50,053 bases of DNA from an uncultured Saprospiraceae bacterium (GTDB lineage Bacteria; Bacteroidota; Bacteroidia; Chitinophagales; Saprospiraceae). The position numbers and the translations under genes were made by a program. Below the pieces are notes generated by a model. It was not told the DNA's origin and made no database searches. It was given only the letters and a program-made list of their open reading frames with translations. How positions within the stretch are numbered: position 1 is the first letter of the stretch; every line of letters begins with the position of its first letter. The stretch is taken from positions 1 to 50,053 of the forward strand of contig CALDSS010000076.1 in the NCBI GenBank assembly GCA_937924495.1. Reading direction: 5' to 3'. This document shows positions 6,908 to 15,707 of the stretch, piece after piece.

Positions 6908-8515
6908 ATGCCTATTCGAATGGAAGAAGATCCGGAAAATGAACGTCGTAATGATGACTTTGACCGTCAACGGCGAGACCGGAATCAACAAGGTGGTGGA
7001 GGTGGAGGCCTCGGCCAATTGTTGCCCTACGCTTTGATGTTTTTATTAAAAAAGCCAAAACTTTTAGTGCCAGCAATTGCGATTTGTGCTGGTCTGTATA
7101 TGTTTGGTTTTTTTGATGGATGCCTTGCTGGTGGTGGCGGAGGAGGTGGTTTTGCAGATAACAGCAACATCAGCAATACGGAAGAATTTTCCTTTTCAAC
7201 TGGAGCTGCCTTGAGCCAAGAGCGGTTTGATAAAGCAGAGGTTTTTGAAGCCCTATCAACAAGTTATGGAGCACCAAAACTTCCTCCATCCGCTTCGCTT
7301 ATGAGGTACGCACCAGACCGATTGCACCAAGGGCAGCAAGGCTCTTGTGTGGGTTGGGCTGCAAGTTATGGCGCTCGAACAATTTTGCACAGTCGAGCTA
7401 CTGGCCAAAACCCAGATCAAGTTGCCTTTAGTCCTTCCTATTTATATAATCAAATTGCGCTGCGAGGTTGTCAAGGAGCCTACATGAACGATGCGATGGC
7501 TTTCCTGAAGCAAAATGGAACTTTGCCGTTTAGAGATTTTAGATATGATGAAAGTACTTGCAGCATCATGCCCGATAGAACTGGAAAAGACAAGGCCAAG
7601 GAGTTTAGAACAAAGGGTTATAATCGCTTGACCTACGGTGCCAACAATTATAAAACAGACATCGATGCCATGAAACAGAATATCGCTCAAGGTGCTCCTG
7701 TAGTCATTGGGATGATGGTTGGTGGTTCTTTTATGCAAAGTATGAGAGGACAAAAAATGTGGCGGCCTACTCGACGTGATTATTCTCAAAGTGGATTTGG
7801 AGGACATGCGATGTGTGTGATTGGTTATGATGATAATATGGAAGGCGGTGCTTTTCAAATTATGAATAGTTGGGGCCCAGAATGGGGGCAAGATGGAATA
7901 GCGTGGGTTCGATACAACGACTTCAAAGAGTTCAATAAAGAAGCTTATGGGCTTTACCCAATGGGGAATGCCGAAAATATGGATCCAAATCGCCTTGCGG
8001 TAAAATTAGGTTTGGTGGATAATCAATCACAACGATTGATTCCATTGGCTCAAAAAAGTGAGAAATTGTATGGAACACGATCGCCAATTCGAGCAGGCCA
8101 GAAATTCAAAGTGGCTGTAACCAATTCTGTAGAATGTTATGTCTATGTTTTTGGGGAAGAAACGGATGGTAGTAGTTATGTTCTTTTTCCATATACGGAA
8201 AAGCATTCTCCTTATTGTGGAATTGTTGGAACGCGCCTTTTCCCTCGCGATCATTCTATGGTGGCGGATGATTTAGGAAATAGAGATAGAATAGCAGTAG
8301 TTGTCTCCAAAGTGGAACTGCCTTATGATGAATTGAATCAAGCATTGAATGCAAGCAACCAAGGTTCTTATCAAGCAAAATTGACGCAGGTACTTGGTAA
8401 GGAACAAATCCGAAATGCAAAATTCAACGCCACTTCAGATGGCGCAATTGAATTTGATGGACGATTGAGTCAAGGACAATATTATGTCGGAGCTGTGATT
8501 GAGTTGGATAAATAA
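6908..8515 (+). CDS. membrane-anchored papain-like (C1) cysteine protease with DUF4384-like C-terminus
   Basis: Predicted protease of 535 residues. Order: charged and glycine-rich N-terminus (1-36, including a G-run), one transmembrane segment (about 37-70), a glycine-rich linker, a C1-type catalytic domain (about 120-350), and a C-terminal beta-rich domain (about 365-535) resembling DUF4384. Catalytic residues can be placed as Q141 (oxyanion hole), C147 in QGSCVGWAASYG, H300 in GGHAMCVIGYDD and N320 in IMNSWGPEWG. Q-to-C spacing is six, as in papain. There is no cleavable signal peptide; the topology would put the catalytic domain outside the cytoplasm if the N-terminus stays in (inference). 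The start at 6908 agrees with the -7 element. A hairpin terminator follows at 8603. Confidence 0.85.
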   Translation: MPIRMEEDPENERRNDDFDRQRRDRNQQGGGGGGLGQLLPYALMFLLKKPKLLVPAIAICAGLYMFGFFDGCLAGGGGGGGFADNSNISNTEEFSFSTGAALSQERFDKAEVFEALSTSYGAPKLPPSASLMRYAPDRLHQGQQGSCVGWAASYGARTILHSRATGQNPDQVAFSPSYLYNQIALRGCQGAYMNDAMAFLKQNGTLPFRDFRYDESTCSIMPDRTGKDKAKEFRTKGYNRLTYGANNYKTDIDAMKQNIAQGAPVVIGMMVGGSFMQSMRGQKMWRPTRRDYSQSGFGGHAMCVIGYDDNMEGGAFQIMNSWGPEWGQDGIAWVRYNDFKEFNKEAYGLYPMGNAENMDPNRLAVKLGLVDNQSQRLIPLAQKSEKLYGTRSPIRAGQKFKVAVTNSVECYVYVFGEETDGSSYVLFPYTEKHSPYCGIVGTRLFPRDHSMVADDLGNRDRIAVVVSKVELPYDELNQALNASNQGSYQAKLTQVLGKEQIRNAKFNATSDGAIEFDGRLSQGQYYVGAVIELDK

Positions 8516-8602
8516 TGGAATAACTATCGAAAAAATAAGCTCATTCTATTCTTTAACCTAATTCTGTCCAAGCACTTATTAAAAATACATTTTCAATAAA
8601 CT

Positions 8603-8645
8603 AAATAGTGGCAAGGCTTTTTCGTCCTGCCACTATTTTTATTTT
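8603..8645 (+). terminator. intrinsic terminator or leader hairpin
   Basis: AAATAGTGGCA (8603-8613) pairs with TGCCACTATTT (8628-8638), followed by TTATTTT. It ends the transcript of the protease gene, but it also lies only a few bases before the hydrolase ATG at 8653, so it could act as an attenuator for that gene. Confidence 0.75.
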
Positions 8646-8652
8646 AAGAAAT

Positions 8653-9510
8653 ATGAAATCACTATTTAAATCAGCAGAAGGGAAAAAAGAAATTTTAGCA
8701 CTTTATGATAAAAAATTAAGTGAGTTGAAAATTGATTTTGCTTACAAAATGGTAGAAACCAGTTTTGGTGAAACCAATATTATCGTAACAGGCAGTCCTT
8801 CAAATCCACCATTGATTATCGTTCATGGCTCAAATGGATGCGCACCAATTAGTTTAGAAACTTATCCGAATCTGAGTAGAAAATTTCAAGTATTTGCGGT
8901 GGATGTGCCAGCTCAACCCAACAAAAGTGCCGAGACAAGACTGAGTATGAAAAATGATGATTTCGGAAAATGGATGAACGAGGTCATCAATAACTTGAAA
9001 TTAGAGAACGTAACAATGGTAGGTTTTTCATTGGGCGGGTTGGTGATTTTGAAAACGCTTATCAGTGATGAATCAAAAATAAAAGAAGTGTTTTTGGCGG
9101 CCCCGGCTTACATCGTGAATGGAAATCCACTGAAGCTGATGTGGAACGTTTTCATTCCGATGAAGCGATATATGAGTAGCAAAAAGGTCAAGTTTGTTGA
9201 GCAATTTTTAAACGAACTATTTACCGATAGAGATGAATTTGCCATTCAATTTCTTTCAAAAGTCTTTTTGCATTTCGATTTAGATTTTTCTCCAGTTCCA
9301 ACAATTAGTAAATCTGATGCGGAAAAAATTAAAACGCCCATTACTTTAATTGCTGCGAAAAAAGATATCATGTTTCCTGGTGAGAAAATGCTCAAAAGAG
9401 CCGATAAAATTTTTCCTTCTTTAAAGAAATCAATACTCTTAAATAATTCAAAGCACGTTCAGAACAGAGCAGATAATAATAGGATTGAGGAGTGGATTTT
9501 GGAGAATTAA
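8653..9510 (+). CDS. alpha/beta hydrolase
   Basis: Alpha/beta-hydrolase fold protein of 285 residues, substrate unknown. The oxyanion-side motif is LIIVHGSNGC (residues 54-63). The nucleophile elbow is GFSLGG with S126, the acid is D238 in IAAKKDIMFPG, and the base is H268 in NNSKHVQ near the C-terminus. No signal peptide, so cytoplasmic. The frame is open to a GTG at 8608, but those codons lie in the stem of the upstream hairpin; the ATG at 8653 gives the usual compact N-terminus. It ends two bases before the convergent DoxX gene. Confidence 0.87.
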   Translation: MKSLFKSAEGKKEILALYDKKLSELKIDFAYKMVETSFGETNIIVTGSPSNPPLIIVHGSNGCAPISLETYPNLSRKFQVFAVDVPAQPNKSAETRLSMKNDDFGKWMNEVINNLKLENVTMVGFSLGGLVILKTLISDESKIKEVFLAAPAYIVNGNPLKLMWNVFIPMKRYMSSKKVKFVEQFLNELFTDRDEFAIQFLSKVFLHFDLDFSPVPTISKSDAEKIKTPITLIAAKKDIMFPGEKMLKRADKIFPSLKKSILLNNSKHVQNRADNNRIEEWILEN

Positions 9511-9512
9511 AA

Positions 9513-9935
9513 TTACCCAACACCCGGCACTTTTGTTGTGGCAAAAAGGCGTTTGATACTATAGCGTTGACTTCCATTAACCACCAATAAAAGTAACCCA
9601 CCAGCAATTGCCATATTTCTCATAAATAGAATGGATTGAATTCTTCTGATTTCTTCAGGGTCGTTCCACCACGAGTGGACGATTAAGGTGAGCGGAATCC
9701 AATATAATAGAAGAAGGGTTGCGCCCAATTTAGAACGATAGCCAAGCAGCACTAATATTCCACCAAAAACCAAAAAAGTAATAGAGAGATAAAGAAAGAA
9801 TTTAGGATGCCATGTCAGCCCGTATTCATTCATTTTTAGAAGAGTGTCCTTAAAATAAAAAATGGAATCGTAGGCTTCGTAAAAAAATATAAGGCTAATA
9901 AAAAAACGACCTAAGAGGTCAAAAATATCTTTCAT
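9513..9935 (-). CDS. DoxX family membrane protein
   Basis: Integral membrane protein of 140 residues with four hydrophobic segments (about 8-30, 46-65, 70-88, 108-122). The order of segments and the motif MRNMAIAGGLLLL near 106-118 are typical of the DoxX/DoxD-like family, whose members are linked to quinone-coupled redox or membrane stress functions but are mostly uncharacterised. A charged loop WWNDPEEIRRIQ precedes the last segment. Convergent with the alpha/beta hydrolase; no functional link is visible. Confidence 0.82.
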   Translation of the reverse strand: MKDIFDLLGRFFISLIFFYEAYDSIFYFKDTLLKMNEYGLTWHPKFFLYLSITFLVFGGILVLLGYRSKLGATLLLLYWIPLTLIVHSWWNDPEEIRRIQSILFMRNMAIAGGLLLLVVNGSQRYSIKRLFATTKVPGVG

Positions 9936-9991
9936 CAGGTGTTAGTTATGTTGAGTTTATTTGTCTCTTGTAATCAGTATTTCGTCTTTCG

Positions 9992-10609
9992 CTACTCGTC
10001 TCTTGTTTTCCATTTCTCAATTTCGCGTAAAGCGAAAGTATCATCTCTCCAACCCATCATTTGCATCTTTCCTTGGCCCTTATAATTTAGGAACCAATGC
10101 TCGACAATCATTCTCACGGCATCGTGCTCAATAATGAATTCTTGAAAATTGTCTGGACTAATTACCTGTTTTGAGGAATCGGCAGGAATAGCAATTAATT
10201 TGGTATCAATCTCACCGCCATCCAAAAGCAATAATGCACCAATAGGTTTAACGGGTAACACTTTTCCAGTAGGTTCTGACTCACCAATAACTAAAATATC
10301 GAGCGCGTCACCGTCGCCACCTCTTTTTTTATCCATTAAAGTTGAAGGAATAAAACCGTAGTTTCCAGGATAGGGTAAAAATGAAATCACTCTATCTTTG
10401 CCGTTCTTAATATCGTTTTTGAAAGAATCGGATGCTGGATCATATTCGATTTTATGATTGGTGCCTGCTGGAATTTCGACAACCATATTTATTCCTTTTT
10501 CACTGATGGCTTCGACTTTATAATAATTTGAAGGGCGTTCCACACCATTTTTTTTACAGCAAAAAAAGGAAATCAGTAGGAACAGAAATATGATATTATG
10601 CTTTCTCAA
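9992..10609 (-). CDS. ppa: exported family I inorganic pyrophosphatase with signal peptide
   Basis: Hydrolyses pyrophosphate to phosphate. The 205-residue protein has family I residues: VVEIPAGTNHKIEYD (43-57), YPGNYGFIPSTL (80-91) and the acidic signature DGDALD (99-104). Unlike the usual cytosolic enzyme it begins with a signal peptide, MRKHNIIFLFLLISFFCC, and two cysteines (17, 18) that may be a loose lipobox, so it is probably a periplasmic or outer-membrane lipoprotein (inference). The frame extends to a TTG at 10639, but that codon lies inside the -7 element; the TTG at 10609 gives a normal basic n-region and is preferred. There is no in-frame ATG before the catalytic domain. Confidence 0.85.
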   Translation of the reverse strand: MRKHNIIFLFLLISFFCCKKNGVERPSNYYKVEAISEKGINMVVEIPAGTNHKIEYDPASDSFKNDIKNGKDRVISFLPYPGNYGFIPSTLMDKKRGGDGDALDILVIGESEPTGKVLPVKPIGALLLLDGGEIDTKLIAIPADSSKQVISPDNFQEFIIEHDAVRMIVEHWFLNYKGQGKMQMMGWRDDTFALREIEKWKTRDE

Positions 10610-10636
10610 AGTAAAAGGGAATTGAACATTTACCGA

Positions 10637-10644
10637 CAAAGGTA
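10637..10644 (-). promoter_or_regulatory. -7 element for exported pyrophosphatase
   Basis: Minus-strand TACCTTTG matches TAnnTTTG exactly. Transcription would begin near 10630, which excludes the TTG at 10639 as a start and leaves about 20 nt before the TTG at 10609. Confidence 0.55.
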
Positions 10645-10755
10645 GCGAAGGAAGACTGTTTTATCCCTTTTGTCAGGATAAAATTATAATTGATTGAACT
10701 ATTAAACCTTCAAAGTCTTATTGTAATTCGTACATTTCGCTTTTTTATTAAATAA

Positions 10756-11100
10756 ATGAGAATGGCTGATAAAATATATTTTGATCCAGAAGATTTGAAA
10801 AAATTTGGGAACATCACTGAGTGGCAAGAGGAGATGGGTAAGAAGTTCTTCGATTGGTATGGTGAAGTTTTTAAAGAAGGCGCATTGACGGAACGCGAAA
10901 AAGCGCTCATTGCATTGGCGGTGGCACATGCGGTGGCTTGTCCGTATTGTATAGATGCTTATTCTTCAACCTGCCTTAAAAAAGGTGCTGACGAAGAACA
11001 AATGATGGAAGCAGTACACGTAGCAGCTGCTATCAAAGGGGGCGCAACGCTCGTAAATGGAGTTCAAATGATGAATCACGTGAATAAACTTTCGATGTAA
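10756..11100 (+). CDS. arsenosugar biosynthesis-associated peroxidase-like protein (AhpD/CMD fold)
   Basis: Carboxymuconolactone decarboxylase/AhpD-fold protein of 114 residues. The helix with the redox pair reads ACPYCIDAY, with C62 and C65; some members of this family carry selenocysteine at the first position, here it is Cys. The TAA stop is followed directly by the ATG of arsS, so the two are almost certainly translated from one mRNA. That pairing is the usual genome context of this family. Its exact role in arsenosugar formation is unproven. A near-consensus -7 word (TACATTTC) lies upstream. Confidence 0.85.
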   Translation: MRMADKIYFDPEDLKKFGNITEWQEEMGKKFFDWYGEVFKEGALTEREKALIALAVAHAVACPYCIDAYSSTCLKKGADEEQMMEAVHVAAAIKGGATLVNGVQMMNHVNKLSM

Positions 11101-12174
11101 ATGGGTATTAAACAAAAATCTAAATCGCTTTCCGTTGTTGGAAATGAACTGGCTGATTCTTTTATTCAGTTGGAGGTGTTGAATGGTAAGAAAATGGTGG
11201 ATGTGAAGTTTCCTTCTTTTGCTGGGAAACTGAAAGAGAATGGTTTTCCAACATTGGAGCCTTCTCCTCTAGAAATTTTTCAATTGAATATTGGAAAATT
11301 GTGTAATCAAACTTGTGCTCATTGCCATGTAGATGCCGGACCAGACAAGAAGGTAGAAAACATGGACAAGGCGACTTTGGACAAATGTCTTGAGATCATA
11401 AAATCAATTGATACCATTCATACCGTGGATATCACGGGAGGCGCACCCGAAATGAATGCCCATTTTAGGTGGTTTGTAGAAGAATGTGTTGCTGCTGGAA
11501 AAAAGGTGATGAATCGATGTAATCTGACCATCATCGAAGCCAATAAAAAGTACGCAGATTTACCTGAATTTTTCGCGAAGAATAAAGTGCATGTTGTTTC
11601 GTCACTTCCTTACTTTAGTAAAAAAAGGACAGATAGCCAACGTGGTGATGGTGTTTTTGAAGATAGTATTTCGGCGCTTCAAAAACTCAATGCGGTAGGT
11701 TATGGAAAAGCGGGGAGTGGTCTTCAGTTAGATTTGGTCTATAATCCGAGTGGTGCTTTTTTGCCCGATCGACAAGAGGTTTTAGAGCCAGAATTCAAAC
11801 GTCAGTTGAAACGTAAATACGAGGTCATATTCAATAATTTATTTTGTATAACGAATATGCCTATCAGTCGGTTTTTAGATTATTTATTACAGTCTGAAAA
11901 CTATGCCTCTTACATGGAAGAACTAGTTAATGCTTTTAACCCCGGTACGATAATGGGGTTGATGTGTCGAAATACCATTTCTGTTTCATGGGATGGATTT
12001 TTGTATGACTGCGATTTCAATCAAATGTTAGATTTAAAAGTAGCAACCAACGGTTCTCAGCACCTTTCTACTTTTGATATTGAAAAATTAAAAAATCGGA
12101 AAATTGTTTTGAATCAACATTGCTATGGCTGTACCGCGGGTGCTGGTTCGAGTTGCGGAGGGGAAATAAATTAA
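11101..12174 (+). CDS. arsS: arsenosugar biosynthesis radical SAM protein ArsS
   Basis: Radical SAM enzyme of 357 residues. The 4Fe-4S motif is LCNQTCAHC with C68, C72 and C75 (CxxxCxxC), followed by DITGGAPEMN, the family form of the GGE region. The C-terminal part has NISVSWDG-type segments (ISVSWDGFLYDCDFNQML) and a cysteine-rich tail CYGCTAGAGSSCGG with C341, C344 and C352. This arrangement is that of ArsS, which adds a 5'-deoxyadenosyl group to methylated arsenic. Selenocysteine occurs in the tail of some homologues; here it is Cys. No ArsM methyltransferase is in the window, but a DUF547 protein and a TIGR04283-type glycosyltransferase lie at 34-35.6 kb. Confidence 0.9.
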   Translation: MGIKQKSKSLSVVGNELADSFIQLEVLNGKKMVDVKFPSFAGKLKENGFPTLEPSPLEIFQLNIGKLCNQTCAHCHVDAGPDKKVENMDKATLDKCLEIIKSIDTIHTVDITGGAPEMNAHFRWFVEECVAAGKKVMNRCNLTIIEANKKYADLPEFFAKNKVHVVSSLPYFSKKRTDSQRGDGVFEDSISALQKLNAVGYGKAGSGLQLDLVYNPSGAFLPDRQEVLEPEFKRQLKRKYEVIFNNLFCITNMPISRFLDYLLQSENYASYMEELVNAFNPGTIMGLMCRNTISVSWDGFLYDCDFNQMLDLKVATNGSQHLSTFDIEKLKNRKIVLNQHCYGCTAGAGSSCGGEIN

Positions 12175-12188
12175 GTTGAATAGTTGAT

Positions 12189-12196
12189 TAGTTTTG
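12189..12196 (+). promoter_or_regulatory. -7 element for rnz
   Basis: TAGTTTTG matches TAnnTTTG exactly and overlaps the first possible TTG start (12194). Transcription from here would begin near 12203, pointing to a start at 12206 or 12215. Confidence 0.5.
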
Positions 12197-12214
12197 CAAC
12201 CTCAATTGACGCAT

Positions 12215-13135
12215 TTGAATTTTTCAGTAACAGTACTTGGTTCTAATTCTGCAATTCCCGCCAACGGGAGATTTCCTTCTGCGCAAGTTGTCAATATTCA
12301 AGAACAACTTTTTCTTATTGATTGCGGGGAAGGAACCCAAATTAGAATGTCTGATTTTAAAATCAAAAGAAGTAAGATAAATCAGATATTTATCAGCCAT
12401 CTTCATGGTGATCATATTTTTGGATTGCCAGGACTATTAAATTCTTTTGCCTTAAATGGAAGAAAAGAAACTTTAGAAATATTTTCCCCAAAGGGATTGG
12501 AGAGACTGATAGATTTGATTTTTGAAACAACTGACGCTCATCAGAGTTTTGATATTGTTTTTCACGAAATTGATACGGAACAACACCAACTTATTTTTCA
12601 AAATGAAAAAGTAAAAGTTTATTCTATTCCGTTGAATCATCGCATTCCCACTACTGGTTTTCTTTTTAAAGAAAAGCCATTCCCGAAAAAAATTATTCCC
12701 GAAAAAATCATTGAGTACGATATTCCTTTCTCTAAAATTAATGAAATAAAGCAAGGAGCCGATTTTACTCGGAATGAAGGTTTGGTAATTCAGAATACTG
12801 AACTGGTTTTTGAAGGTAAGCCGCCGAGAAGTTTTGCCTATTGTTCTGATACCTCCTACTTTCAAAAAATTATTCCATTTATAAAAAATGTGGATTTACT
12901 TTATCATGAAGCGACCTACATGGAAGACAAGGTAGGTGTGGCAAATGAGAGAGGACATTCTACTGCAAAGGAGGCCGCCAAAATTGCAAAGTTATCAGGA
13001 GCAAAACAATTAATGCTTGGTCATTTTTCTAATCGCTATAAAAACTTGAATCCATTACTTAATGAAGCAAAAGAGGTGTTTGAAAATTCAGTTTTAGCAA
13101 TTGAAGGAAAGACTGTGGCTATAGACTTTAGTTAA
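12215..13135 (+). CDS. rnz: ribonuclease Z
   Basis: Metallo-beta-lactamase-fold endonuclease that trims the 3' ends of tRNA precursors. With the TTG at 12215 the protein is 306 residues and starts MNFSVTVLGSNSA, the normal spacing for RNase Z of this phylum. The zinc motif is SHLHGDHIFG (61-70, with H62, H64, D66, H67); further ligands are expected in AYCSDTSY, LYHEATYMED and the C-terminal LMLGHFSNRY. No ATG is available. The TTG at 12194 is unlikely because it lies in the -7 element; 12206 cannot be excluded. Confidence 0.9.
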   Translation: MNFSVTVLGSNSAIPANGRFPSAQVVNIQEQLFLIDCGEGTQIRMSDFKIKRSKINQIFISHLHGDHIFGLPGLLNSFALNGRKETLEIFSPKGLERLIDLIFETTDAHQSFDIVFHEIDTEQHQLIFQNEKVKVYSIPLNHRIPTTGFLFKEKPFPKKIIPEKIIEYDIPFSKINEIKQGADFTRNEGLVIQNTELVFEGKPPRSFAYCSDTSYFQKIIPFIKNVDLLYHEATYMEDKVGVANERGHSTAKEAAKIAKLSGAKQLMLGHFSNRYKNLNPLLNEAKEVFENSVLAIEGKTVAIDFS

Positions 13136-13193
13136 TAATATCTTATAGATATAAATATGATGTGTGCTCGCAGCAACATTCTAAAAATAATCC

Positions 13194-13201
13194 TACCTTT
13201 G
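13194..13201 (+). promoter_or_regulatory. -7 element for metK
   Basis: TACCTTTG matches TAnnTTTG, 73 bp before the metK ATG. The leader of about 67 nt includes GAGG...CCTC followed by seven T, a weak hairpin that I do not call a terminator. No SAM riboswitch fold was recognised. Confidence 0.5.
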
Positions 13202-13274
13202 GGCATTCAAAAATGAGGTATGAATCAAAACCCTCTTTTTTTATCCAAAAATATATTAATACTTAATAAGAGTT

Positions 13275-14531
13275 ATGCCGTATTTATTTACATCTGAGTC
13301 AGTTTCTGAAGGACACCCGGATAAAGTTTCTGACCAAATTTCTGATGCATTAGTGGATCACTTTATTGCATTCGATCCTAGTTCAAAAGTTGCTTGTGAA
13401 ACATTAGTTACTACCGGTCAGGTAGTGTGTGCAGGCGAGGTTAAATCAAAGACTTATTTAGACGTACAGCAAATTGCACGTGACGTTATCGAGCGTATCG
13501 GATACACCAAATCTGAGTACATGTTCGAAGCAAAATCGTGTGGTGTGATGTCTTCAATTCACGAGCAATCGCCTGATATCAATCAAGGAGTTGAGCGAAA
13601 GAAAAAAGAAGATCAAGGTGCCGGTGACCAAGGTATGATGTTTGGTTATGCAACAAACGAGACGGATAATTATATGCCTTTAGCGTTGGATTTGTCTCAT
13701 AAGATTTTGCAAGTAATGGCTGATATTCGCAAAGCGGGAAAAATCATGACTTACTTGCGTCCTGATAGTAAATCTCAGGTAACGATTGAATATGGAGACG
13801 ATCACAAACCAGCAAGAATTGATACCATTGTTGTGAGTACGCAGCACGATGATTTTGATGATGACAAAAAAATGTTAGCCAAAATCAAGGAAGACGTAAT
13901 CAGCATCGTGATTCCTAAAGTGAAAAAAATGTGTAACAGAAAAGTTCAAAAACTTTTCAATGACAAAATTAAATTTCACGTAAACCCAACTGGTAAGTTT
14001 GTAATCGGAGGCCCTCACGGTGATACTGGTTTGACTGGTAGAAAAATTATTGTTGATACTTATGGCGGAAAAGGAGCCCACGGTGGTGGTGCATTCTCAG
14101 GAAAAGATCCGAGTAAAGTGGATAGATCAGCAGCGTATGCTACTCGTCACATTGCGAAGAACTTAGTGGCAGCAGGTGTTTGCGATGAAGTTTTGGTTCA
14201 GGTGAGTTACGCAATTGGTGTAGCAAAACCTACCAATATTTATGTCAATACTTATGGTACTGCAAAAGTGAATATGGACGACGGTAAAATCGCAAAGTTG
14301 GTAGATAAGACTTTTGATATGCGTCCGTACGCAATTGAAACGAGATTAAAATTACGTAAACCTATTTACTCTGATTCGGCAGCCTATGGCCACATGGGAA
14401 GAACTCCTGAGAAAAAGGAAGTTACTTTCACAAATGGTTCTGGTAAGGTGAAAAAGATGAAAGTAGAAACTTTTACTTGGGAGAAATTGGATTACGTTAG
14501 CAAAGTGAAAAAAGCATTCAAAATCAAATAA
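13275..14531 (+). CDS. metK: S-adenosylmethionine synthase
   Basis: Makes S-adenosylmethionine from ATP and methionine. The 418-residue protein has the expected N-terminus [20 protein letters not shown], the signature [12 protein letters not shown], and the glycine-rich [17 protein letters not shown] loop for phosphate binding. Length fits Bacteroidota members, which are longer than the 384-residue E. coli enzyme. It is monocistronic, with a promoter at 13194 and a strong terminator at 14556. It would supply SAM to radical SAM and methyl-transfer reactions, but linkage to the nearby arsS is probably coincidental. Confidence 0.97.
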   Translation: MPYLFTSESVSEGHPDKVSDQISDALVDHFIAFDPSSKVACETLVTTGQVVCAGEVKSKTYLDVQQIARDVIERIGYTKSEYMFEAKSCGVMSSIHEQSPDINQGVERKKKEDQGAGDQGMMFGYATNETDNYMPLALDLSHKILQVMADIRKAGKIMTYLRPDSKSQVTIEYGDDHKPARIDTIVVSTQHDDFDDDKKMLAKIKEDVISIVIPKVKKMCNRKVQKLFNDKIKFHVNPTGKFVIGGPHGDTGLTGRKIIVDTYGGKGAHGGGAFSGKDPSKVDRSAAYATRHIAKNLVAAGVCDEVLVQVSYAIGVAKPTNIYVNTYGTAKVNMDDGKIAKLVDKTFDMRPYAIETRLKLRKPIYSDSAAYGHMGRTPEKKEVTFTNGSGKVKKMKVETFTWEKLDYVSKVKKAFKIK

Positions 14532-14555
14532 TTGATTTTGAAATAATTAATAACA

Positions 14556-14597
14556 AAGGTGTTATCTTTCTCGAAAGGTGACACCTTTTCTTTTTTA
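14556..14597 (+). terminator. intrinsic terminator of metK
   Basis: A 15-bp stem (AAGGTGTTATCTTTC at 14556-14570 with GAAAGGTGACACCTT at 14573-14587, two G-U pairs) is followed by TTCTTTTTT. It lies between convergent metK and the TetR gene. Confidence 0.88.
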
Positions 14598-14602
14598 GAA
14601 AA

Positions 14603-15292
14603 CTATTTATCTCTCCTGCATTCCAAAAGTGAAAACGCAAAATACTCGATCATCTGCTCCACTTCGTCGTAGTTTTCATCACTTACTGTTACATCAGTCA
14701 GTTTCGGTAAATGTTGTGCAAAATAGATGTGGTTGTTTGCCATCTCGAAAAGATTAGAAGCAAGTGCGTGCGGGTAGGGGAAATCGGGTTTTATTTCCAA
14801 AATTTCATCGGATACCTTTTGAGATAACTTTAGATAATTGATGAAAAAACCTTCCGTATTTTCTTTATCGACTGCTTTGGTATGATAGGCTTTAGACCCC
14901 TCGGCAATAATAAGACGATGTAAAACACTTTCATTTACATACTCAATTGCTGGGTTTTCTTTTGAGGCGTAAACAAAGGTTTCAATGATAATTTTCAACC
15001 TTCTTTTCGGATCCTCGATATTCATGGTATTATAATCAATTAGGTAACTCACCCATTCCCAATACCATGACACCAAATAAATCAACAAAAGGTGCTTGTT
15101 TTCAAAATAACGATAAACCGAAGCCTCTGTGGACTCCATTCGTTTTGCTAACTTTTTGAAGTTAAAAGCCTCAAAACCAATCTCATCTAAAAGTAGAATG
15201 CTGTGCTTAATGATTTTTTGACCCAATGCAGTTTCTTGCGGATCACGCAAGAATAGCTTTTCATTCAAACTTATCTTTATTCCTATTGCCAT
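14603..15292 (-). CDS. TetR/AcrR family transcriptional regulator
   Basis: Regulator of 229 residues. The N-terminal helix-turn-helix reads FNFKKLAKRMESTEASVYRY (43-62), followed by FENKHLLLIYLV, the usual TetR sequence ending helix 3 and opening helix 4. The C-terminal ligand domain is not recognisable. It is divergent from the SulP-carbonic anhydrase operon with 449 bp between, so it may control that operon and itself. A direct repeat TATTTGAA, 12 bp apart at 15328-15335 and 15340-15347, lies just upstream of its promoter and could be an operator (speculative). Confidence 0.88.
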   Translation of the reverse strand: MAIGIKISLNEKLFLRDPQETALGQKIIKHSILLLDEIGFEAFNFKKLAKRMESTEASVYRYFENKHLLLIYLVSWYWEWVSYLIDYNTMNIEDPKRRLKIIIETFVYASKENPAIEYVNESVLHRLIIAEGSKAYHTKAVDKENTEGFFINYLKLSQKVSDEILEIKPDFPYPHALASNLFEMANNHIYFAQHLPKLTDVTVSDENYDEVEQMIEYFAFSLLECRRDK

Positions 15293-15314
15293 AAATAGGT
15301 TTTCTTTTTTTTTG

Positions 15315-15322
15315 CAAAAGTA
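15315..15322 (-). promoter_or_regulatory. -7 element for TetR-family gene
   Basis: Minus-strand TACTTTTG matches TAnnTTTG, 23 bp before the ATG at 15292. Confidence 0.55.
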
Positions 15323-15407
15323 AAAAATATTTGAACAAGTATTTGAATTGTGTGTTTATGTCTTTGTTTAATCTTTGATAGTATTGCTATTATAAGAAAA
15401 AGTTTTA

Positions 15408-15415
15408 TACATTTG
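15408..15415 (+). promoter_or_regulatory. distal -7 element for the SulP operon
   Basis: TACATTTG matches TAnnTTTG, with a possible ATTG box 21 bp upstream. The 449-bp gap 15293-15741 contains no ORF that I trust. A transcript from here would have a leader of about 320 nt of unknown function. Confidence 0.45.
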
Positions 15416-15676
15416 CATGCACGTCAGCAATTTGAGGAAAAAGCAAAGTTTTGAAAATAGTGTTTGCTATGTAAGCAGTTGGACAAAATGAATTGTAGAA
15501 AAAATATTTGGATAATTTGTTCCAATTGAGGCAATTCTTCTTTGAATAGTCTTAGCTATTGAAATAAAAATTAACGAAGAGTGGCGCTAAAAGAGGCTTG
15601 ATTTACTTATTAAAATTTTTGGACAATTACTTAAAACAAAATAAGCAATAATTTCAATGGCCTACATAGCGAAATT

Positions 15677-15707
15677 TTTGTAAAAATAGCCAAGGCATTT
15701 GCCTTTG
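15677..15707 (+). promoter_or_regulatory. proximal promoter of the SulP operon with overlapping hairpin
   Basis: TTTG at 15677-15680 and TGCCTTTG at 15700-15707 (one mismatch to TAnnTTTG) are separated by 19 bp, the normal -33/-7 spacing. The inverted repeat AAGGCA-TT-TGCCTT at 15692-15705 overlaps the -7 box and could be an operator. Confidence 0.5.

Noticed and set aside
7442-7891. Minus-strand open frame of 149 codons opposite the papain-like protease
   Set aside because: The protease frame has an intact catalytic set; the opposite frame has no recognisable content.
13202-13274. Possible SAM riboswitch in the metK leader
   Set aside because: The leader is only about 67 nt with a 4-5 bp hairpin; no known SAM-sensing fold could be drawn.
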